From Kineosporia succinea (GTDB lineage Bacteria > Actinomycetota > Actinomycetes > Actinomycetales > Kineosporiaceae): a stretch of 64,000 bases of DNA. Position numbers and translations under genes: made by a program. Location: the NCBI RefSeq assembly GCF_030811555.1, contig NZ_JAUSQZ010000001.1:7933241-7997240 (forward strand). The letters run 5' to 3'. Numbering within the stretch: the stretch's first letter is position 1; each line of letters begins with the position of its first letter. Under the pieces are notes generated by a model that ran no database searches, was not told the DNA's origin, and was given only the letters and a program-made list of their open reading frames with translations. This document shows positions 52,993-64,000 of this stretch, in pieces.

Positions 52993-53895
52993 TCACTCCG
53001 CCAGCAACGGGCGCACCTCCTGCCCCAGGAACTGGATGAAGCCCTCGAGATCCGGCTCGTCGGACGTCGGCTGGAGAATCACCGTCGTCACACCCAGCCG
53101 CCCCAGCCGGCGCACGTCGGCCGCGATGGTGGCCGCATCGCCCGCCACCCCGTCTCCCGGGCCGGGCTTGCGCCCCCAGACGGGGATCTCGGCGTCGACC
53201 CGGGCCTGCGCCCCCTCACCCGTCGCCGCGATCTGCCCGATCGTGATGCGGTGCGGGCTCCGCGCGCCCGGTTTCGCCCCTTCGCCCAGTCCGTCGCGCA
53301 CCAACTGCACGCGCCGGCTCACCGACTCGTCGTCACCGGCCCAGCTGAGCATCGACGCGTCACCGACCTCACCGGTCAGCGTGAGCGTCTTCGGCCCCTC
53401 ACCGCCGACGTACAACAGCGGCGCCGGGCTCGGCGGCCAGTCGAGCGCGACCTCGTTCAGCTTCACGTAAGTGCCGTCGACGGTGACCTTCTCGCCGTGC
53501 AGCAGCCGACGGAGCGCGGTCGAGTACTCACGCAGCAGGGTCATCGGGGAGGCCGCGCGCTGGCCGACCTGCCCCATCCAGTCCTGCACACCGTGACCGA
53601 CCCCGGGCATCAGCCGCCCCGGGAACATCCGCTCCAGCGTGGCGATCTCCATCGCCGTGACCGCGACGTTGCGCAGGGGCGCGGGCATCAGGCCGATGCC
53701 GACGTGGATGCGCTCGGTCCAGGCGAGGGCCGCGGCCGCCGTGGCGATGCCGCTCTCCTTGAAACAGTCTTCCCAGACCCAGAGCTCGTCGAGCCCCGAC
53801 TCCTCCGCCGCGCGCGCGACGGAGCGCAGCCGCTCGGGCGGCACGACCGGGACGAAGGCGATACCGAGGCGGGGCACGACGGACGAGGTAGTCAT
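52993..53895 (-). CDS. LLM-class flavin/F420-dependent oxidoreductase
   Basis: A 300-residue TIM-barrel protein of the luciferase-like family: RLGIAFVPVVPPERLRSVAR, AEESGLDELWVWEDCFKESG, RIHVGIGLMPAPLRN and FPGRLMPGVGHGVQDWMGQVG. The pattern resembles F420-dependent enzymes of actinomycetes, but FMN-dependent relatives are equally possible. ATG 53895 is preferred to the longer frame. The gene stands alone. Confidence 0.9.
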   Translation of the reverse strand: MTTSSVVPRLGIAFVPVVPPERLRSVARAAEESGLDELWVWEDCFKESGIATAAAALAWTERIHVGIGLMPAPLRNVAVTAMEIATLERMFPGRLMPGVGHGVQDWMGQVGQRAASPMTLLREYSTALRRLLHGEKVTVDGTYVKLNEVALDWPPSPAPLLYVGGEGPKTLTLTGEVGDASMLSWAGDDESVSRRVQLVRDGLGEGAKPGARSPHRITIGQIAATGEGAQARVDAEIPVWGRKPGPGDGVAGDAATIAADVRRLGRLGVTTVILQPTSDEPDLEGFIQFLGQEVRPLLAE

Positions 53896-54008
53896 GGCCC
53901 ACATCATGCCGGGCACCACCGACAGTTTCGATACGGAACCGCAACGAACGATCGGCCCCCGGCACAGAGCCGGAGGCCGATCGGTGGAGCCAGATCAGGG
54001 GCGACGGA

Positions 54009-54359
54009 TCAGCGGATGATCCGGCGGGCCCGCAGCGAGGCCAGGGCCTCTTCCAGAATCGCCTGACCGTCGGCGTCGCTGCGACGCTCCTTCACATACG
54101 CGAGGTGCGTCTTGTACGGCTCGTTGCGCGGAGGCGACGGCGGGGTGGTGCGATCCTGGCCGGCCGGGAATCCGCAACGAGGGCAGTCCCAGGTCTCCGG
54201 GGGCTGCACACCGGCCTCTTCCGAGAAGCTCGGCTTGGTCTCGTGCTTGTTGGCACACCAGTAGGAGACGCGGAACCTCGGGGCCGTGTCGCCCCGCTCC
54301 GCCTCGCCCATCGGACCGGCGCCCACTCGGCTACCGCGGATAGCGTTGCCACTCGCCAC
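54009..54359 (-). CDS. rbpA: RNA polymerase-binding protein RbpA
   Basis: A 116-residue actinobacterial factor that binds sigma and stabilises open complexes. The N-terminal tail MASGNAIRGSRVGAGPMGE is the conserved promoter-contacting region; the core has YWCANKHETKPSF and WDCPRCGFPAG, giving the characteristic cysteines; the sigma-interacting helix is RRSDADGQAILEEALASLR. The start is GTG 54359 with AAGGAGAG upstream. It lies next to secG as in many actinomycetes. Confidence 0.97.
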   Translation of the reverse strand: MASGNAIRGSRVGAGPMGEAERGDTAPRFRVSYWCANKHETKPSFSEEAGVQPPETWDCPRCGFPAGQDRTTPPSPPRNEPYKTHLAYVKERRSDADGQAILEEALASLRARRIIR

Positions 54360-54412
54360 CGTGAATCCTCTCCTTCAGTACCCGGACTCGCGCCGGTTGC
54401 AGATTTAGTCGT

Positions 54413-54667
54413 TCAGAACGCGTCGGGGAAGAACCGGTAGATCAGGTTCAGCAGAACGATCACCGTTGCCCAGGTGACGCCGATCGCGATCGTGAAGCGA
54501 TTGAGGTTGCGCTCAGCGACCCCCGAGCTGCCCATGCTGGAGGACATGCCACCACCGAACATGTCCGACAGCCCACCGCCCCGCCCCTTATGGAGGAGGA
54601 TCAGCAGCGTCAGGATGAGGCTGGTGATGACGAGAAGCACCTGAAGACTCAGGCGAAGCACGGACAC
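54413..54667 (-). CDS. secG: Preprotein translocase subunit SecG
   Basis: An 84-residue inner-membrane protein with two hydrophobic helices (about residues 5-24 and 59-79) flanking the cytosolic loop HKGRGGGLSDMFGGGMSSSMGSSG, the SecG signature. It assists SecYEG protein export. GTG 54667 starts the frame. It lies downstream of tpiA with a 157-nt gap that contains hairpins, so it is probably partly uncoupled from the glycolytic operon. Confidence 0.96.
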   Translation of the reverse strand: MSVLRLSLQVLLVITSLILTLLILLHKGRGGGLSDMFGGGMSSSMGSSGVAERNLNRFTIAIGVTWATVIVLLNLIYRFFPDAF

Positions 54668-54749
54668 GAAGCGGACCTCTATCTCACTCGCTCTACGTCA
54701 GACGCAGACTCGATCTGGGAAGCACTCTGAAGTCACAGAGTAGGCGATG

Positions 54750-54784
54750 CGCGGCCCCTGATCGGACAGATCGGAGGCCGCGCG
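54750..54784 (-). terminator. Hairpins between tpiA and secG
   Basis: GCGCGGCC (54750-54757) pairs with GGCCGCGC (54777-54784) and encloses a GATC-containing inner stem. A second smaller dyad, ACTCTG-AAGTCA-CAGAGT, follows at 54725-54742. They may terminate gap-pgk-tpiA transcripts at least in part. Confidence 0.58.
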
Positions 54785-54824
54785 CCGCCGGACACGCGGT
54801 TTTTACCAGACCTAAGCGTATGGC

Positions 54825-55637
54825 TCAGGCTGTCTTATGGTCCCGATAGCGGACAATTGACGCGAACTCGCCCGGATCGATGGCTGCGCCGCCGACGAGA
54901 GCACCGTCGACGTCTTCCTTCGCCATGATGCCGGCCACGTTCGCGGCCTTGACCGAACCGCCGTACAGGACCCGCACCGCCGCCGCCACGTCCTCGGAGT
55001 ACAGCTCGGCGATCCGCCGGCGGATCGCCGAGCAGACCTCCTGGGCGTCGTCCGGGGTGGCCACCTCGCCGGTGCCGATCGCCCAGACCGGCTCGTACGC
55101 GATCACCAGGGTCGCGACCTGCTCGGCGCTCACGCCGGCCAGGTCGGCGTCGAGCTGCGCCAGGCAGTGAGCGACCTGACGGCCCTCCTTGCGCACCTCG
55201 AGACCCTCACCGATGCAGACGATCGGGATCAGGTCGTGCTTCAGCGCCGCCTTGGTCTTGGCATTGACCACGGCATCGTCCTCGGCGTGGTACTGCCGGC
55301 GCTCGGAGTGACCGACCACCACGTAGGTGCACTTCAGCTTCGCGAGCATCGCACCGGAGATCTCCCCCGTGTACGCGCCCTTGTCGTACTGCGACAGGTC
55401 CTGTGCGCCGTACGTGAAACCGAGCTTGTCCCCGTCCACCAGCGTCTGCACGGAACGCAGATCGGTGAACGGCGGGAGCAGCGCCACCTCGACGACGTCG
55501 AAGTCGTGCTTCGCGTCGTCGAGGGTCCACGCCAGCTTCTGCACCAGGTGGGCCGCCTCGTGGTGATCGAGGTTCATCTTCCAGTTCCCCGCCATCAGCG
55601 GGGTCCTCGAAGAGGCGTCGTTGCCCTTCGCAGCCAT
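54825..55637 (-). CDS. tpiA: Triose-phosphate isomerase
   Basis: A 270-residue TIM barrel interconverting DHAP and glyceraldehyde 3-phosphate. Catalytic residues are K20 (GNWKMN), H110 (VVVGHSERR) and E182 ([11 protein letters not shown]), with the phosphate loop [10 protein letters not shown] and GGAAID. ATG 55637 overlaps the pgk stop by one base (TGATG). Length is normal. It also would take up DHAP made by the sugar-acid locus at 44.6-50.2 kb. Confidence 0.98.
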   Translation of the reverse strand: MAAKGNDASSRTPLMAGNWKMNLDHHEAAHLVQKLAWTLDDAKHDFDVVEVALLPPFTDLRSVQTLVDGDKLGFTYGAQDLSQYDKGAYTGEISGAMLAKLKCTYVVVGHSERRQYHAEDDAVVNAKTKAALKHDLIPIVCIGEGLEVRKEGRQVAHCLAQLDADLAGVSAEQVATLVIAYEPVWAIGTGEVATPDDAQEVCSAIRRRIAELYSEDVAAAVRVLYGGSVKAANVAGIMAKEDVDGALVGGAAIDPGEFASIVRYRDHKTA

Positions 55638-56848
55638 CAGTTCTCCAGCACCGTGAGGCCCGGAAGGGTCTTCCCCTCCAGGAATTCGAGGCTCGCGCCG
55701 CCACCCGTCGAGATGTGCCCGAAGGATTTCTCGTCGAAACCGAGCGTGCGCACGGCGGCGGCGGAGTCACCGCCACCGACCACGCTGAACGCGTCGCCGT
55801 CGGTCAGGGCCTGGGCCACGGCACGCGTGCCGTGGCTGTAGGGCTCCATCTCGAAGACGCCCATCGGGCCGTTCCAGAACACGGTCTGGGTGTCGGCCAG
55901 CTTGGCGGCGAACAGCTTTCCGGACTCGGGGCCGATGTCGAGACCCAGCCGGTCGGCCGGGATCTGGTCCGCGGCCACGGTGGCGTGCTCGGCGTCGGCG
56001 GCGAAGGCCGTCGCGGCGACCACGTCGACCGGGAGCACGAGCTCGACGCCCTGCTCCTTGGCCCGCGCGATGTAGCCGCGGACGGTGTCGAGCTGGTCTT
56101 CCTCGAGCAGGCTCTTGCCCACCTCGTGGCCCTGGGCCTTCAGGAAGGTGAAGACCATGCCGCCGCCGATCAGCAGCCGGTCGGCCGTGTTCAGCAGGTT
56201 GTCGATGACGCCGAGCTTGTCGGAGACCTTCGACCCGCCGAGAACGACCGCGTACGGGCGCTCGGGCGTCTCGGTCAGGCGCTTGAGCACCTCGACCTCG
56301 GCGAGCACGAGGCCACCGGCGGCGTGGGGCAGCTTCTGCGCCACGTCGTAGACGCTGGCCTGCTTGCGGTGCACGACGCCGAAGCCGTCGCTGACGAAAC
56401 CGTCGGCCAGAGCGGCGAGCTGGTCGGCGAACGCGCCGCGTTCGGCGTCGTCCTTGCTCGTCTCACCGGCGTTGAAACGCAGGTTCTCGAGCACCAGCAG
56501 CTCACCGTCACCGAGGGCGGCGACCGCGGCCTGCGCGGACTCGCCGACGGTGTCCTCGGCCAGGGTGATGCTCACCCCGGGCAGCAGCTCCTTGGCCCGC
56601 TCGACCGCGGGGGCCAGCGAGTACTTCGCCTCCGGAACGCCTTTCGGGCGGCCGAGGTGGGCGACGACGATGACCTTCGCCCCCGCGTCCAGGAGCCGCT
56701 GCCAGGTCGGCAGCGACGCCCGGACGCGACCGTCGTCCGTCACCGCGCCGGTCTCCTTGTCCAGCGGCACATTCAGGTCGCTGCGGACCAGAATGCGCTT
56801 GCCGGCAAGGGTTCCCAGCTCGGCGGTGAGGTCGTCGATGGTCTTCAT
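55637..56848 (-). CDS. pgk: Phosphoglycerate kinase
   Basis: A 403-residue two-domain glycolytic kinase. The N-terminal signature is [17 protein letters not shown], followed by AHLGRPKG, the [15 protein letters not shown] region, the central [16 protein letters not shown] and the nucleotide-domain [14 protein letters not shown] and [11 protein letters not shown]. The ATG at 56848 lies 5 nt after the gap stop. It is the second gene of gap-pgk-tpiA. Confidence 0.98.
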   Translation of the reverse strand: MKTIDDLTAELGTLAGKRILVRSDLNVPLDKETGAVTDDGRVRASLPTWQRLLDAGAKVIVVAHLGRPKGVPEAKYSLAPAVERAKELLPGVSITLAEDTVGESAQAAVAALGDGELLVLENLRFNAGETSKDDAERGAFADQLAALADGFVSDGFGVVHRKQASVYDVAQKLPHAAGGLVLAEVEVLKRLTETPERPYAVVLGGSKVSDKLGVIDNLLNTADRLLIGGGMVFTFLKAQGHEVGKSLLEEDQLDTVRGYIARAKEQGVELVLPVDVVAATAFAADAEHATVAADQIPADRLGLDIGPESGKLFAAKLADTQTVFWNGPMGVFEMEPYSHGTRAVAQALTDGDAFSVVGGGDSAAAVRTLGFDEKSFGHISTGGGASLEFLEGKTLPGLTVLEN

Positions 56849-56853
56849 GAAAA

Positions 56854-58217
<1,364 letters not shown>

Positions 58218-59198
58218 TCAGGCGTCGAGCATGTCCGGCGTCAGGTTCGCGTCGGTGCCCGGCACACCCAGGTCGGAGGCCCGCTTGTCGGCCATCGCCA
58301 GCAGCCGACGGATCCGGCCGGCCACCGCGTCCTTCGTCATCTGCGGCTCGGCCAGCTGACCGAGCTCCTCGAGGCTCGCCTGCTTGTGCGCCAGGCGCAG
58401 CCGCCCGGCGGAGCGCAGGTGCTCGGGGACGTCTTCGCCGAGGATCTCCAGCGCCCGCTCCACCCGGGAACCGGCCGCCACCGCGGCCCGCGCCGAGCGC
58501 CGCAGGTTCGCGTCGTCGAAGTTCGCCAGACGGTTCGCGGTCGCACGCACCTCGCGGCGCATCCGGCGCTCCTCCCAGGCCATCACCGCGTCGTGCGCCC
58601 CGAGCCGGGTGAGCAGCGCGCCGATCGTGTCGCCGTCGCGGATCACCACCCGGTCCACGCCCCGGACCTCGCGGGCCTTCGCCTGGATGCCGAGCCGGCG
58701 CGCGGCGCCGACCAGGGCGAGCGCGGCCTCCGGGCCCGGGCAGGTGACCTCGAGAGCGCTGGAGCGGCCGGGCTCGGTGAGCGAGCCGTGGGCCAGGAAC
58801 GCACCCCGCCAGGCGGCCTCGGCGTCGCAGGTGGCGCCGGAGACGACCTGCGGCGGCAGCCCGCGCACGGGCCGGCCACGGCCGTCGACCAGGCCGGTCT
58901 GGCGCGCCAGGGACTCGCCGTCGCGGATCACCCGCACCACGTAGCGGCTGCCGCGGCGGAGGCCGCCGGGCGCCAGGACCACGATGTCGCTGGTGTGACC
59001 GAACACGTCGCTGATGTCCTTGCGCAGCCTGCGGGCGGCATGGGCGGTGTCGAGCTCGGCCTCCACGACGATGCGGCCACCGACGATGTGCAGCCCCCCG
59101 GCGAACCGGAGGGTCGCCGATACCTCGGCCTTGCGGCAGCAGGGTTTGGTGACCTGCAGCCGACTCAATTCGTCTTTGACCAGTGCCGTCAATGCCAT
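58218..59198 (-). CDS. whiA: Sporulation/cell-division transcription factor WhiA
   Basis: A 326-residue WhiA with an N-terminal LAGLIDADG-like domain ([33 protein letters not shown]) and a C-terminal HTH domain ([34 protein letters not shown]). It acts with WhiB to control sporulation septation and is conserved in all Gram-positive bacteria. I chose ATG 59198. It is the last gene of the rapZ-yvcK-whiA cluster, 85 nt after yvcK. Repeats follow its stop. Confidence 0.97.
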   Translation of the reverse strand: MALTALVKDELSRLQVTKPCCRKAEVSATLRFAGGLHIVGGRIVVEAELDTAHAARRLRKDISDVFGHTSDIVVLAPGGLRRGSRYVVRVIRDGESLARQTGLVDGRGRPVRGLPPQVVSGATCDAEAAWRGAFLAHGSLTEPGRSSALEVTCPGPEAALALVGAARRLGIQAKAREVRGVDRVVIRDGDTIGALLTRLGAHDAVMAWEERRMRREVRATANRLANFDDANLRRSARAAVAAGSRVERALEILGEDVPEHLRSAGRLRLAHKQASLEELGQLAEPQMTKDAVAGRIRRLLAMADKRASDLGVPGTDANLTPDMLDA

Positions 59199-59283
59199 GA
59201 ACAGCATCTTGCCATCGTGCGCAAGCATGGTTCGTGAACTTGTGAAACGGCTTCCGATTACCGCCTCTTCGCCCGGTTGCGCA

Positions 59284-60261
59284 TCATCTGTTCAGGTCGA
59301 TCGCCCCGCTGAAGAGGTCGCGGTAGGCCGCCGCCAGGAGGAGCGGGTCGTGGCGCGGAGTGCCGTCTCCGATGGCCACGTCGCGGGCCACCACGACGGC
59401 GCCCATGCTCTCGGCCACCCGGTTCAGCGACGCCTCGTCCTCGATCTGTGACGGGTCGACCAGCACCGCGTCGAGACGGAGGTCGGGGGCGTGCGCGGCG
59501 AGCACCTCGAGGTGGTTCTCGGGTGAGAAGCCGTCGGTCTCGCCGGGCTGCTGGCCCAGGTTCAGGGTCAGGCAGATCCTGGCGTCGGTGCGGCTCAGCG
59601 CGCGGGCCAGCTCGGGCACCAGCAGGTGCGGCAGCACACTGGTGTACCAGGAGCCGGGACCGAGCACGGCCCAGTCGGCGTCGCGCACGGCGGCGAGCAC
59701 CTCGGGCCGGGCCGGCGGGTCGTTCGGGCTCAGCTGCACCCCGATGACCCGGCCGGGCGTCGTCGCGACCGCGACCTGGCCCCGCACCGTGGTGAGACCC
59801 GACGGGTCGTCCGGGTCGATGCCGAGCACGGTGGCCTCGATGTCGAGGGGCACCGCGGCCATCGGCAGGACGCGTCCCCGGGCCCCGAGCAGCCGGGCCA
59901 CCCAGTCCAGCCCACTGACCGGGTCGTCGAGAAGCTCCCAGAGGGTGACGATCAGCAGGTTGCCGAGGGCATGGTCGTGCAGGGCACCGGCGCTGGCGAA
60001 GCGGTGCTGCAGCACGTCACGCCACAGCAGGCCCCACTCGCTGTCGTCGCACAGCGCGGACAGGGCCATGCGCAGGTCGCCGGGCGGCAGCACGCCGAAC
60101 TCGCGACGCAGCCGCCCGGAGGAACCGCCGTCGTCGGCGACGGTGACCACGGCCGTGAGCCGGTCGGTCAGGTGCCGCAGCGCCGACAGCGAGGCCGCGA
60201 GCCCGTGCCCGCCGCCCAGGGCGACGACGTCGGGACCCCGGCCGGAGGTCGTCGGGGTCAC
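59284..60261 (-). CDS. yvcK: YvcK/CofD-like gluconeogenesis factor
   Basis: A 325-residue protein of the CofD-like fold. Motifs are [56 protein letters not shown] and [16 protein letters not shown]. Homologues bind UDP-sugars and are needed for growth on gluconeogenic carbon and for normal cell-wall synthesis. The GTG start overlaps the rapZ stop (GTGA), so expression is coupled. Confidence 0.95.
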   Translation of the reverse strand: MTPTTSGRGPDVVALGGGHGLAASLSALRHLTDRLTAVVTVADDGGSSGRLRREFGVLPPGDLRMALSALCDDSEWGLLWRDVLQHRFASAGALHDHALGNLLIVTLWELLDDPVSGLDWVARLLGARGRVLPMAAVPLDIEATVLGIDPDDPSGLTTVRGQVAVATTPGRVIGVQLSPNDPPARPEVLAAVRDADWAVLGPGSWYTSVLPHLLVPELARALSRTDARICLTLNLGQQPGETDGFSPENHLEVLAAHAPDLRLDAVLVDPSQIEDEASLNRVAESMGAVVVARDVAIGDGTPRHDPLLLAAAYRDLFSGAIDLNR

Positions 60262-61163
60262 TCGCGCCCCAGGTCACGGTGGACGGCGGTGACGGCGACC
60301 CCGTCGCCCTCGAGCTTCTGCGTGAGCAGCTCGGTGATCGCGACCGAGCGGTGCTTGCCCCCGGTGCAGCCGACCGCGATGGTCGCGTAGCGCTTGTTCT
60401 CGCGCACGTACCCGGCCAGCACCGGCTGCAGGGCCAGGGCGTAGCGGTCGACGAACTCGGCCGCGCCCTCCTGCCCCAGCACGTAGTCGGCGACGTCGGC
60501 GTCCAGGCCGTTGTGCGAGCGCAGCTCCGGCACCCAGAACGGGTTGGGCAGGAACCGCACGTCGGCGACCTGGTCGGCGTCGAGGGGCAGGCCGTACTTG
60601 AACCCGAACGACATCAGCAGGATCCGGATCGCCGGGTCGCCCTCGTCACCGAACATCGCGATGATCTTGCTCGAGAGCTCGTGCACGTTCAGGCGCGAGG
60701 TGTCGATCAGGTTGTCGGCGTTGCCGCGCAGCTCACCCATCACCTTGCGCTCGGCGCGGATGCCGTCGAGCGGAGCGCCGTCGCCCTGCAGCGGGTGGGG
60801 CCGGCGCACCGACTCGTAGCGGCGCACCAGCGTCTCGTTGGTGGCGTCGAGGAACAGCAGGCGGGTGCGGATGCCGTTGTTCTCGGCCGTCGACACCGCG
60901 TCGGCCAGGGCGCTGAAGAACGAGCGCCCGCGCACGTCGACCGCGACCGCGATGCGGCGCACCCGCGGCTCGGCCGTGGCCGCCAGCACCGCCAGCTCGG
61001 CGATCAGCTGCGGCGGCAGGTTGTCGACGACGTACCAGCCGAGGTCTTCGAGGGCCTTGGCCGCGGTGCTGCGCCCGGCCCCGGACATGCCGGTGATGAT
61101 CAGCAGCTCGGACGCGGACGCCGGGCCGGTCCCCTCCGGGCCGCTCTCCGGGATGGTCGTCAC
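60258..61163 (-). CDS. rapZ: RNase adapter/nucleotide-binding protein RapZ
   Basis: A 301-residue P-loop protein. The Walker A motif is [16 protein letters not shown], followed by VDNLPPQLI, the RRPHPLQGD signature, [27 protein letters not shown] and the C-terminal [15 protein letters not shown]. In E. coli it guides RNase E to GlmZ; the role in actinobacteria is unclear, but the linkage to yvcK and whiA is conserved. The start is GTG 61163, after an apparent gene-free gap of 321 nt. Confidence 0.96.
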   Translation of the reverse strand: MTTIPESGPEGTGPASASELLIITGMSGAGRSTAAKALEDLGWYVVDNLPPQLIAELAVLAATAEPRVRRIAVAVDVRGRSFFSALADAVSTAENNGIRTRLLFLDATNETLVRRYESVRRPHPLQGDGAPLDGIRAERKVMGELRGNADNLIDTSRLNVHELSSKIIAMFGDEGDPAIRILLMSFGFKYGLPLDADQVADVRFLPNPFWVPELRSHNGLDADVADYVLGQEGAAEFVDRYALALQPVLAGYVRENKRYATIAVGCTGGKHRSVAITELLTQKLEGDGVAVTAVHRDLGRE

Positions 61164-61484
61164 TTCAGCTCTCCATACCTGTCGGATGTCTGGTGCTGTC
61201 GATCTGTCGGTTCACCGGGACGGTCGGCCCGTCCGCTGCCGGATTCGTGGGGGCTGGTCATTATTGCGCCCCACTGGCCCGGATCGTGCGGGTGGGCCCG
61301 GACGGCCCGGGCCCACGGGACCTCCGGTCCTGGGCCCGGGGCTCCCGGTCTGCGTCCGGTTTCGGACCGGACCAGGCTTAACGGATCCCGGGACGCGGGC
61401 AGAACCGGCCGATCGGTGCTTCCGCTCTCCGTCGAGCGGCCCGGTCGGTGCGCCGGCCCCTTCCCGTTCCTGATCACGATCGGA
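61164..61484. other. uvrC-rapZ intergenic region
   Basis: About 320 nt. An open frame running to 61160 on the minus strand is Pro/Arg/Gly/Ser-rich and I do not call it. The notable element is the hairpin at 61306-61340. A rapZ promoter should lie between the hairpin and 61164. Confidence 0.55.
61306..61340 (-). terminator. Probable uvrC terminator
   Basis: CCCGGGCCCA (61306-61315) pairs with TGGGCCCGGG (61331-61340) and GGACC-TCC-GGTCC continues the stem inside with a 2-nt bulge. It lies about 145 nt past the uvrC stop and has no T-run. Confidence 0.6.
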
Positions 61485-63506
61485 TCAGTCGAGCAGTTCC
61501 CCGGTGGCCATGTCGACCGCCACCGGGGCGTCGGCCTTCGTGGGGGTCTCCGGATTCAGGGTGTCGACCACCGACTGCGCCACCTTCGGCCCGACGCCCT
61601 GCACCGAGGCGATGGCCTCCACCGACGCCGCGCGCAGCTTCTTCACCGACCCGAAGTGCGCCAGCAGGGCCTTCTTGCGGGCCGGGCCCAGACCGGGCAC
61701 GGAGTCGAGCTCGCTGACCGTCATCGCGGTGCTGCGGCGCTGGCGGTGGTGGGTGATGGCGAAGCGGTGGGCCTCGTCACGCACCCGCTGCAGCAGGTAC
61801 AGGCCCTCGCTGGAGCGGGGCAGGATCACCGGCATCTCGTCGTCGGGGACCCACACCTCCTCCAGGCGCTTGGCCAGACCGCAGAGCGCGACGTCCTGGA
61901 TGCCGAGCTCGGCCATCGCGGCCTGGGCGGCGGCCACCTGGGGCGCGCCGCCGTCGACCACGACGAGCTGGGGGGCGTAGGAGAACTTCTTCGGGCGGCC
62001 GGTCTGCGGGTCGATGCCCGCGGGCCCGGACGGCAGGCCCTCCTCCTCGAGAGAGGGCGCCTGGTCGAGGATCTCGCCGGTGGCGTGGTCGACCGAGGGC
62101 TCCTTCTCGTCGAGCATCCGGCGGAAGCGCCGGGTGATGACCTCACGGATCGAGGCGACGTCGTCGGAGCTGCCCTCGGCGAGACTCTTGATGGTGAACT
62201 TGCGGTACTCGGACTTCTTGGCCAGCCCGTCTTCGAAGACCACCATCGAGGCGACCACGTTGGACCCCTGGATGTGCGAGATGTCGTAACACTCGATGCG
62301 CAGCGGGGCCTCGGGCAGGTCGAGCGCCTCCTGGATCTCCTGCAGGGCCTTCGAGCGGGTGGTGAGATCGCCCGCCCGGCGCGTCTTGTGCAGGGTGAGG
62401 GCCTGGCCGGCGTTGCGGGCCACGGTCTCCATCAGGGTGCGCTTGTCACCGCGCTGCGGCACCCGCACCTCGACCCGGGAGCCGCGCAGCCCGGCCAGCC
62501 AGCTCTCCACCTCGTCGAGCGCCGGCGGCTCGGTGGGCACCAGCACCTCGCGCGGCACCGCCTCACCGTTCGCGTCGCCGTAGACCTGCTGCAGGAGGTG
62601 CTCGACCAGGTCGGCCCGGGTCACGTCCTCGACCTTCTCGACCACCCAGCCGCGCTGCCCCCGGATGCGCCCGTCGCGCACGTGGAACACCTGCACCGCG
62701 GCCTCGAGCTCGTCGTCGGCGAGCGCGAACACATCGGCGTCGGTGCCGTCGGCGAGCACCACGGCGTTCTTCTCCATGGCCCGGGACAGGGCCTGGATGT
62801 CGTCGCGCAGGCGGGCGGCCTGCTCGAACTCCAGTTCCTCGGAGGCGCGCAGCATGTCGCGCTCGAGGCGCTTGACGTAGCGGTCGGTCTTGCCGCCCAT
62901 GAAGTCGCAGAAGTCGTCGGCCAGGCGGCGGTGCTGCTCGGGCGTGACCTTGCCGACGCAGGGCGCCGAGCACTTGTCGATGTAGCCGAGCAGGCAGGGG
63001 CGCCCGACCTGACCGGCCCGCTTGAACACGCCGTTGCTGCAGGTGCGCACCGGGAACACCCGCAGCAGCAGGTCGACGGTCTCGCGGATGGCCCAGGCGT
63101 GCGCGTAGGGCCCGAAGTAGCGCGTGCCCTTGCGTTTCGCCCCGCGCATCACCTGCACCCGGGGGAACTCGTCGCCCATGGTCACGGCCAGGTAGGGGTA
63201 CGACTTGTCGTCGCGGTACTTCACGTTGAACCGAGGGTCGTACTCCTTGATCCAGGAGTACTCCAGCTGCAGCGCCTCGACCTCGGTGTTCACCGTGGTC
63301 CACTCCACGCTGGCCGCGGTGAACACCATGGTCTGGGTGCGGGGGTGCAGCCCGGCCGGATCGGCGAAGTACGAGTTCAGCCGCTGCCGCAGGCTCTTGG
63401 CCTTGCCGACGTAGATGACCCGGCCGGAGGCCTCGCGGAACCGGTAGACGCCCGGTTGCTCGGGAATGGTGCCGACAGCCGGTCGGTACGTCGATGGATC
63501 AGCCAC
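61485..63506 (-). CDS. uvrC: Excinuclease ABC subunit C
   Basis: A 673-residue nuclease that makes both incisions in nucleotide excision repair. It has an N-terminal GIY-YIG domain ([22 protein letters not shown]), the cysteine-bearing region ([15 protein letters not shown]), UvrB-binding UVR motif ([20 protein letters not shown]), RNase-H-like domain ([32 protein letters not shown]) and C-terminal HhH pair ([30 protein letters not shown]). The start is GTG 63506. Residues 490-520 are an acidic linker. Confidence 0.98.
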   Translation of the reverse strand: MADPSTYRPAVGTIPEQPGVYRFREASGRVIYVGKAKSLRQRLNSYFADPAGLHPRTQTMVFTAASVEWTTVNTEVEALQLEYSWIKEYDPRFNVKYRDDKSYPYLAVTMGDEFPRVQVMRGAKRKGTRYFGPYAHAWAIRETVDLLLRVFPVRTCSNGVFKRAGQVGRPCLLGYIDKCSAPCVGKVTPEQHRRLADDFCDFMGGKTDRYVKRLERDMLRASEELEFEQAARLRDDIQALSRAMEKNAVVLADGTDADVFALADDELEAAVQVFHVRDGRIRGQRGWVVEKVEDVTRADLVEHLLQQVYGDANGEAVPREVLVPTEPPALDEVESWLAGLRGSRVEVRVPQRGDKRTLMETVARNAGQALTLHKTRRAGDLTTRSKALQEIQEALDLPEAPLRIECYDISHIQGSNVVASMVVFEDGLAKKSEYRKFTIKSLAEGSSDDVASIREVITRRFRRMLDEKEPSVDHATGEILDQAPSLEEEGLPSGPAGIDPQTGRPKKFSYAPQLVVVDGGAPQVAAAQAAMAELGIQDVALCGLAKRLEEVWVPDDEMPVILPRSSEGLYLLQRVRDEAHRFAITHHRQRRSTAMTVSELDSVPGLGPARKKALLAHFGSVKKLRAASVEAIASVQGVGPKVAQSVVDTLNPETPTKADAPVAVDMATGELLD

Positions 63507-63515
63507 ACCACAACC

Positions 63516-64000
63516 CTAAGCGTCACCACCGACAGTCTCGGCCCGGGACCGGAGCATGCGGGCGACCTCGTCCGCCCGGCCCCGCACCGTCTTGGCCACG
63601 AGCGGGGTCAGGTCGCCCTCCGCCGCCGCGACCGCCCGGGCCAGGAGGGCCTCGTCCACCCCGAACACCGGGAACAGGAACTGGGTGTAGAAGAAGGCGG
63701 GAACCATGGCGCCGTGATCGGCGGACGGCAGGAACTCCAGGTACCGGTCGCCGTAGCCGGCCAGCACCTCGTCCTGACCAGGGCGCCAGAAGGCCGCGGC
63801 CACCACGGAGAGCGACCCCAGGGGCACCTCCCGCCCGGTGAGGGCCCGCCACACCTCCTCCTTGGCCTCCGCGTCGGGGGCGGCGGCGCGGACCGTCACC
63901 GCGCGCACCTTGGCATCCGGGTCGGGGTCCCGGGCCAGCAGGTCCGCGACCTGCGCCCCGGTGTCACCCCCGAGCTCCGACTTGCGGATCAGCGCCCGCC
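63516..64000 (-). CDS. pepN: Aminopeptidase N, C-terminal part (start outside window)
   Basis: 161 C-terminal residues of a large M1-family aminopeptidase. The sequence RALIRKSELGGDTGAQV, then AKVRAVTVRAAAPDAEAKEEVWRA in register and PFFYTQFLFP-like FFYTQFLFPVFG matches the alpha-helical ERAP1/PepN C-terminal domain of actinobacterial PepN; the catalytic HExxH domain lies beyond the window. It ends 10 nt before the uvrC start on the same strand, so read-through into uvrC is possible. Confidence 0.85.
   Translation of the reverse strand, partial: RALIRKSELGGDTGAQVADLLARDPDPDAKVRAVTVRAAAPDAEAKEEVWRALTGREVPLGSLSVVAAAFWRPGQDEVLAGYGDRYLEFLPSADHGAMVPAFFYTQFLFPVFGVDEALLARAVAAAEGDLTPLVAKTVRGRADEVARMLRSRAETVGGDA

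Noticed and set aside
54720-54790. tRNA near secG
   Set aside because: The hairpins do not form a cloverleaf and there is no anticodon arm or T-loop consensus.
61160-61261. Small minus-strand frame whose stop overlaps the rapZ GTG
   Set aside because: The GTGA junction is tempting, but the peptide is low-complexity and no ribosome site precedes ATG 61261; kept only as a possibility.

Overview
The window is a GC-rich chromosomal segment (very strong G/C third-position bias, many GTG starts, frequent 4-nt GTGA/ATGA overlaps). WhiA, RbpA, Lsr2, OpcA, an F420-type LLM oxidoreductase and the order uvrC-rapZ-yvcK-whiA-gap-pgk-tpiA-secG-rbpA identify an actinomycete. Several GGDEF proteins would fit a motile-spore genus such as Kineosporia/Kineosporiaceae, but that genus-level guess is inference. 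I see no rRNA, tRNA, CRISPR array, transposase or prophage; one gene is clearly broken (28116-28627).

Layout. 1-5.2 kb (minus): a fructose PTS operon, DeoR regulator - 1-phosphofructokinase - EIIA - EIIBC - HPr - Enzyme I (cut by the window edge). 5.3-9.6 kb: a small Tudor-like protein, a ROK regulator divergent from a GH36 alpha-galactosidase, and a maltose-type O-acetyltransferase. 9.6-13.4 kb (minus): a four-gene translationally coupled methyltransferase/glycosyltransferase operon. 13.6-20 kb: a single-domain response regulator, a YheO/DauR regulator with a D-threonine aldolase/D-serine dehydratase-like enzyme, an epoxide hydrolase, an HxlR/NAD(P)-reductase pair with a visible operator, and an SDR. 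20-25 kb: Lsr2 with a duplicated 3' end, a TusA-like protein with a membrane partner, an aminoglycoside-phosphotransferase-like kinase, an HxlR regulator with a remarkable His-heptad tail opposite a DoxX protein, a secreted RTX protein, and a DUF4240 protein.

25.6-44.5 kb: a membrane GGDEF-EAL protein, an LLM pseudogene, ctaB, then the central-carbon block tkt-tal-pgi and zwf-opcA-pgl ending in a strong terminator, a secreted 773-aa protein, and two tandem paralogous TPR-GGEEL diguanylate cyclases. 44.6-50.2 kb: a four-carbon sugar-acid catabolic locus (DeoR, GntP permease, SAF-domain dehydrogenase divergent from a DUF1537 kinase and class II aldolase/decarboxylase), whose predicted product DHAP would enter glycolysis through the TpiA also encoded here. 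50.3-54 kb: a fourth GGDEF protein, VOC, DinB and LLM proteins. 54-64 kb (minus): housekeeping genes rbpA, secG, tpiA, pgk, gap, whiA, yvcK, rapZ, uvrC and the C-terminus of aminopeptidase N.

The most unusual signals are (i) a recurrent pattern of short tandem DNA repeats immediately beyond, or including, stop codons (lsr2, the GGDEF-EAL gene, the otnC/GGDEF convergent gap, the DinB gene, whiA), and (ii) the HxlR protein whose C-terminal tail carries histidine at almost every seventh residue for about 65 residues.
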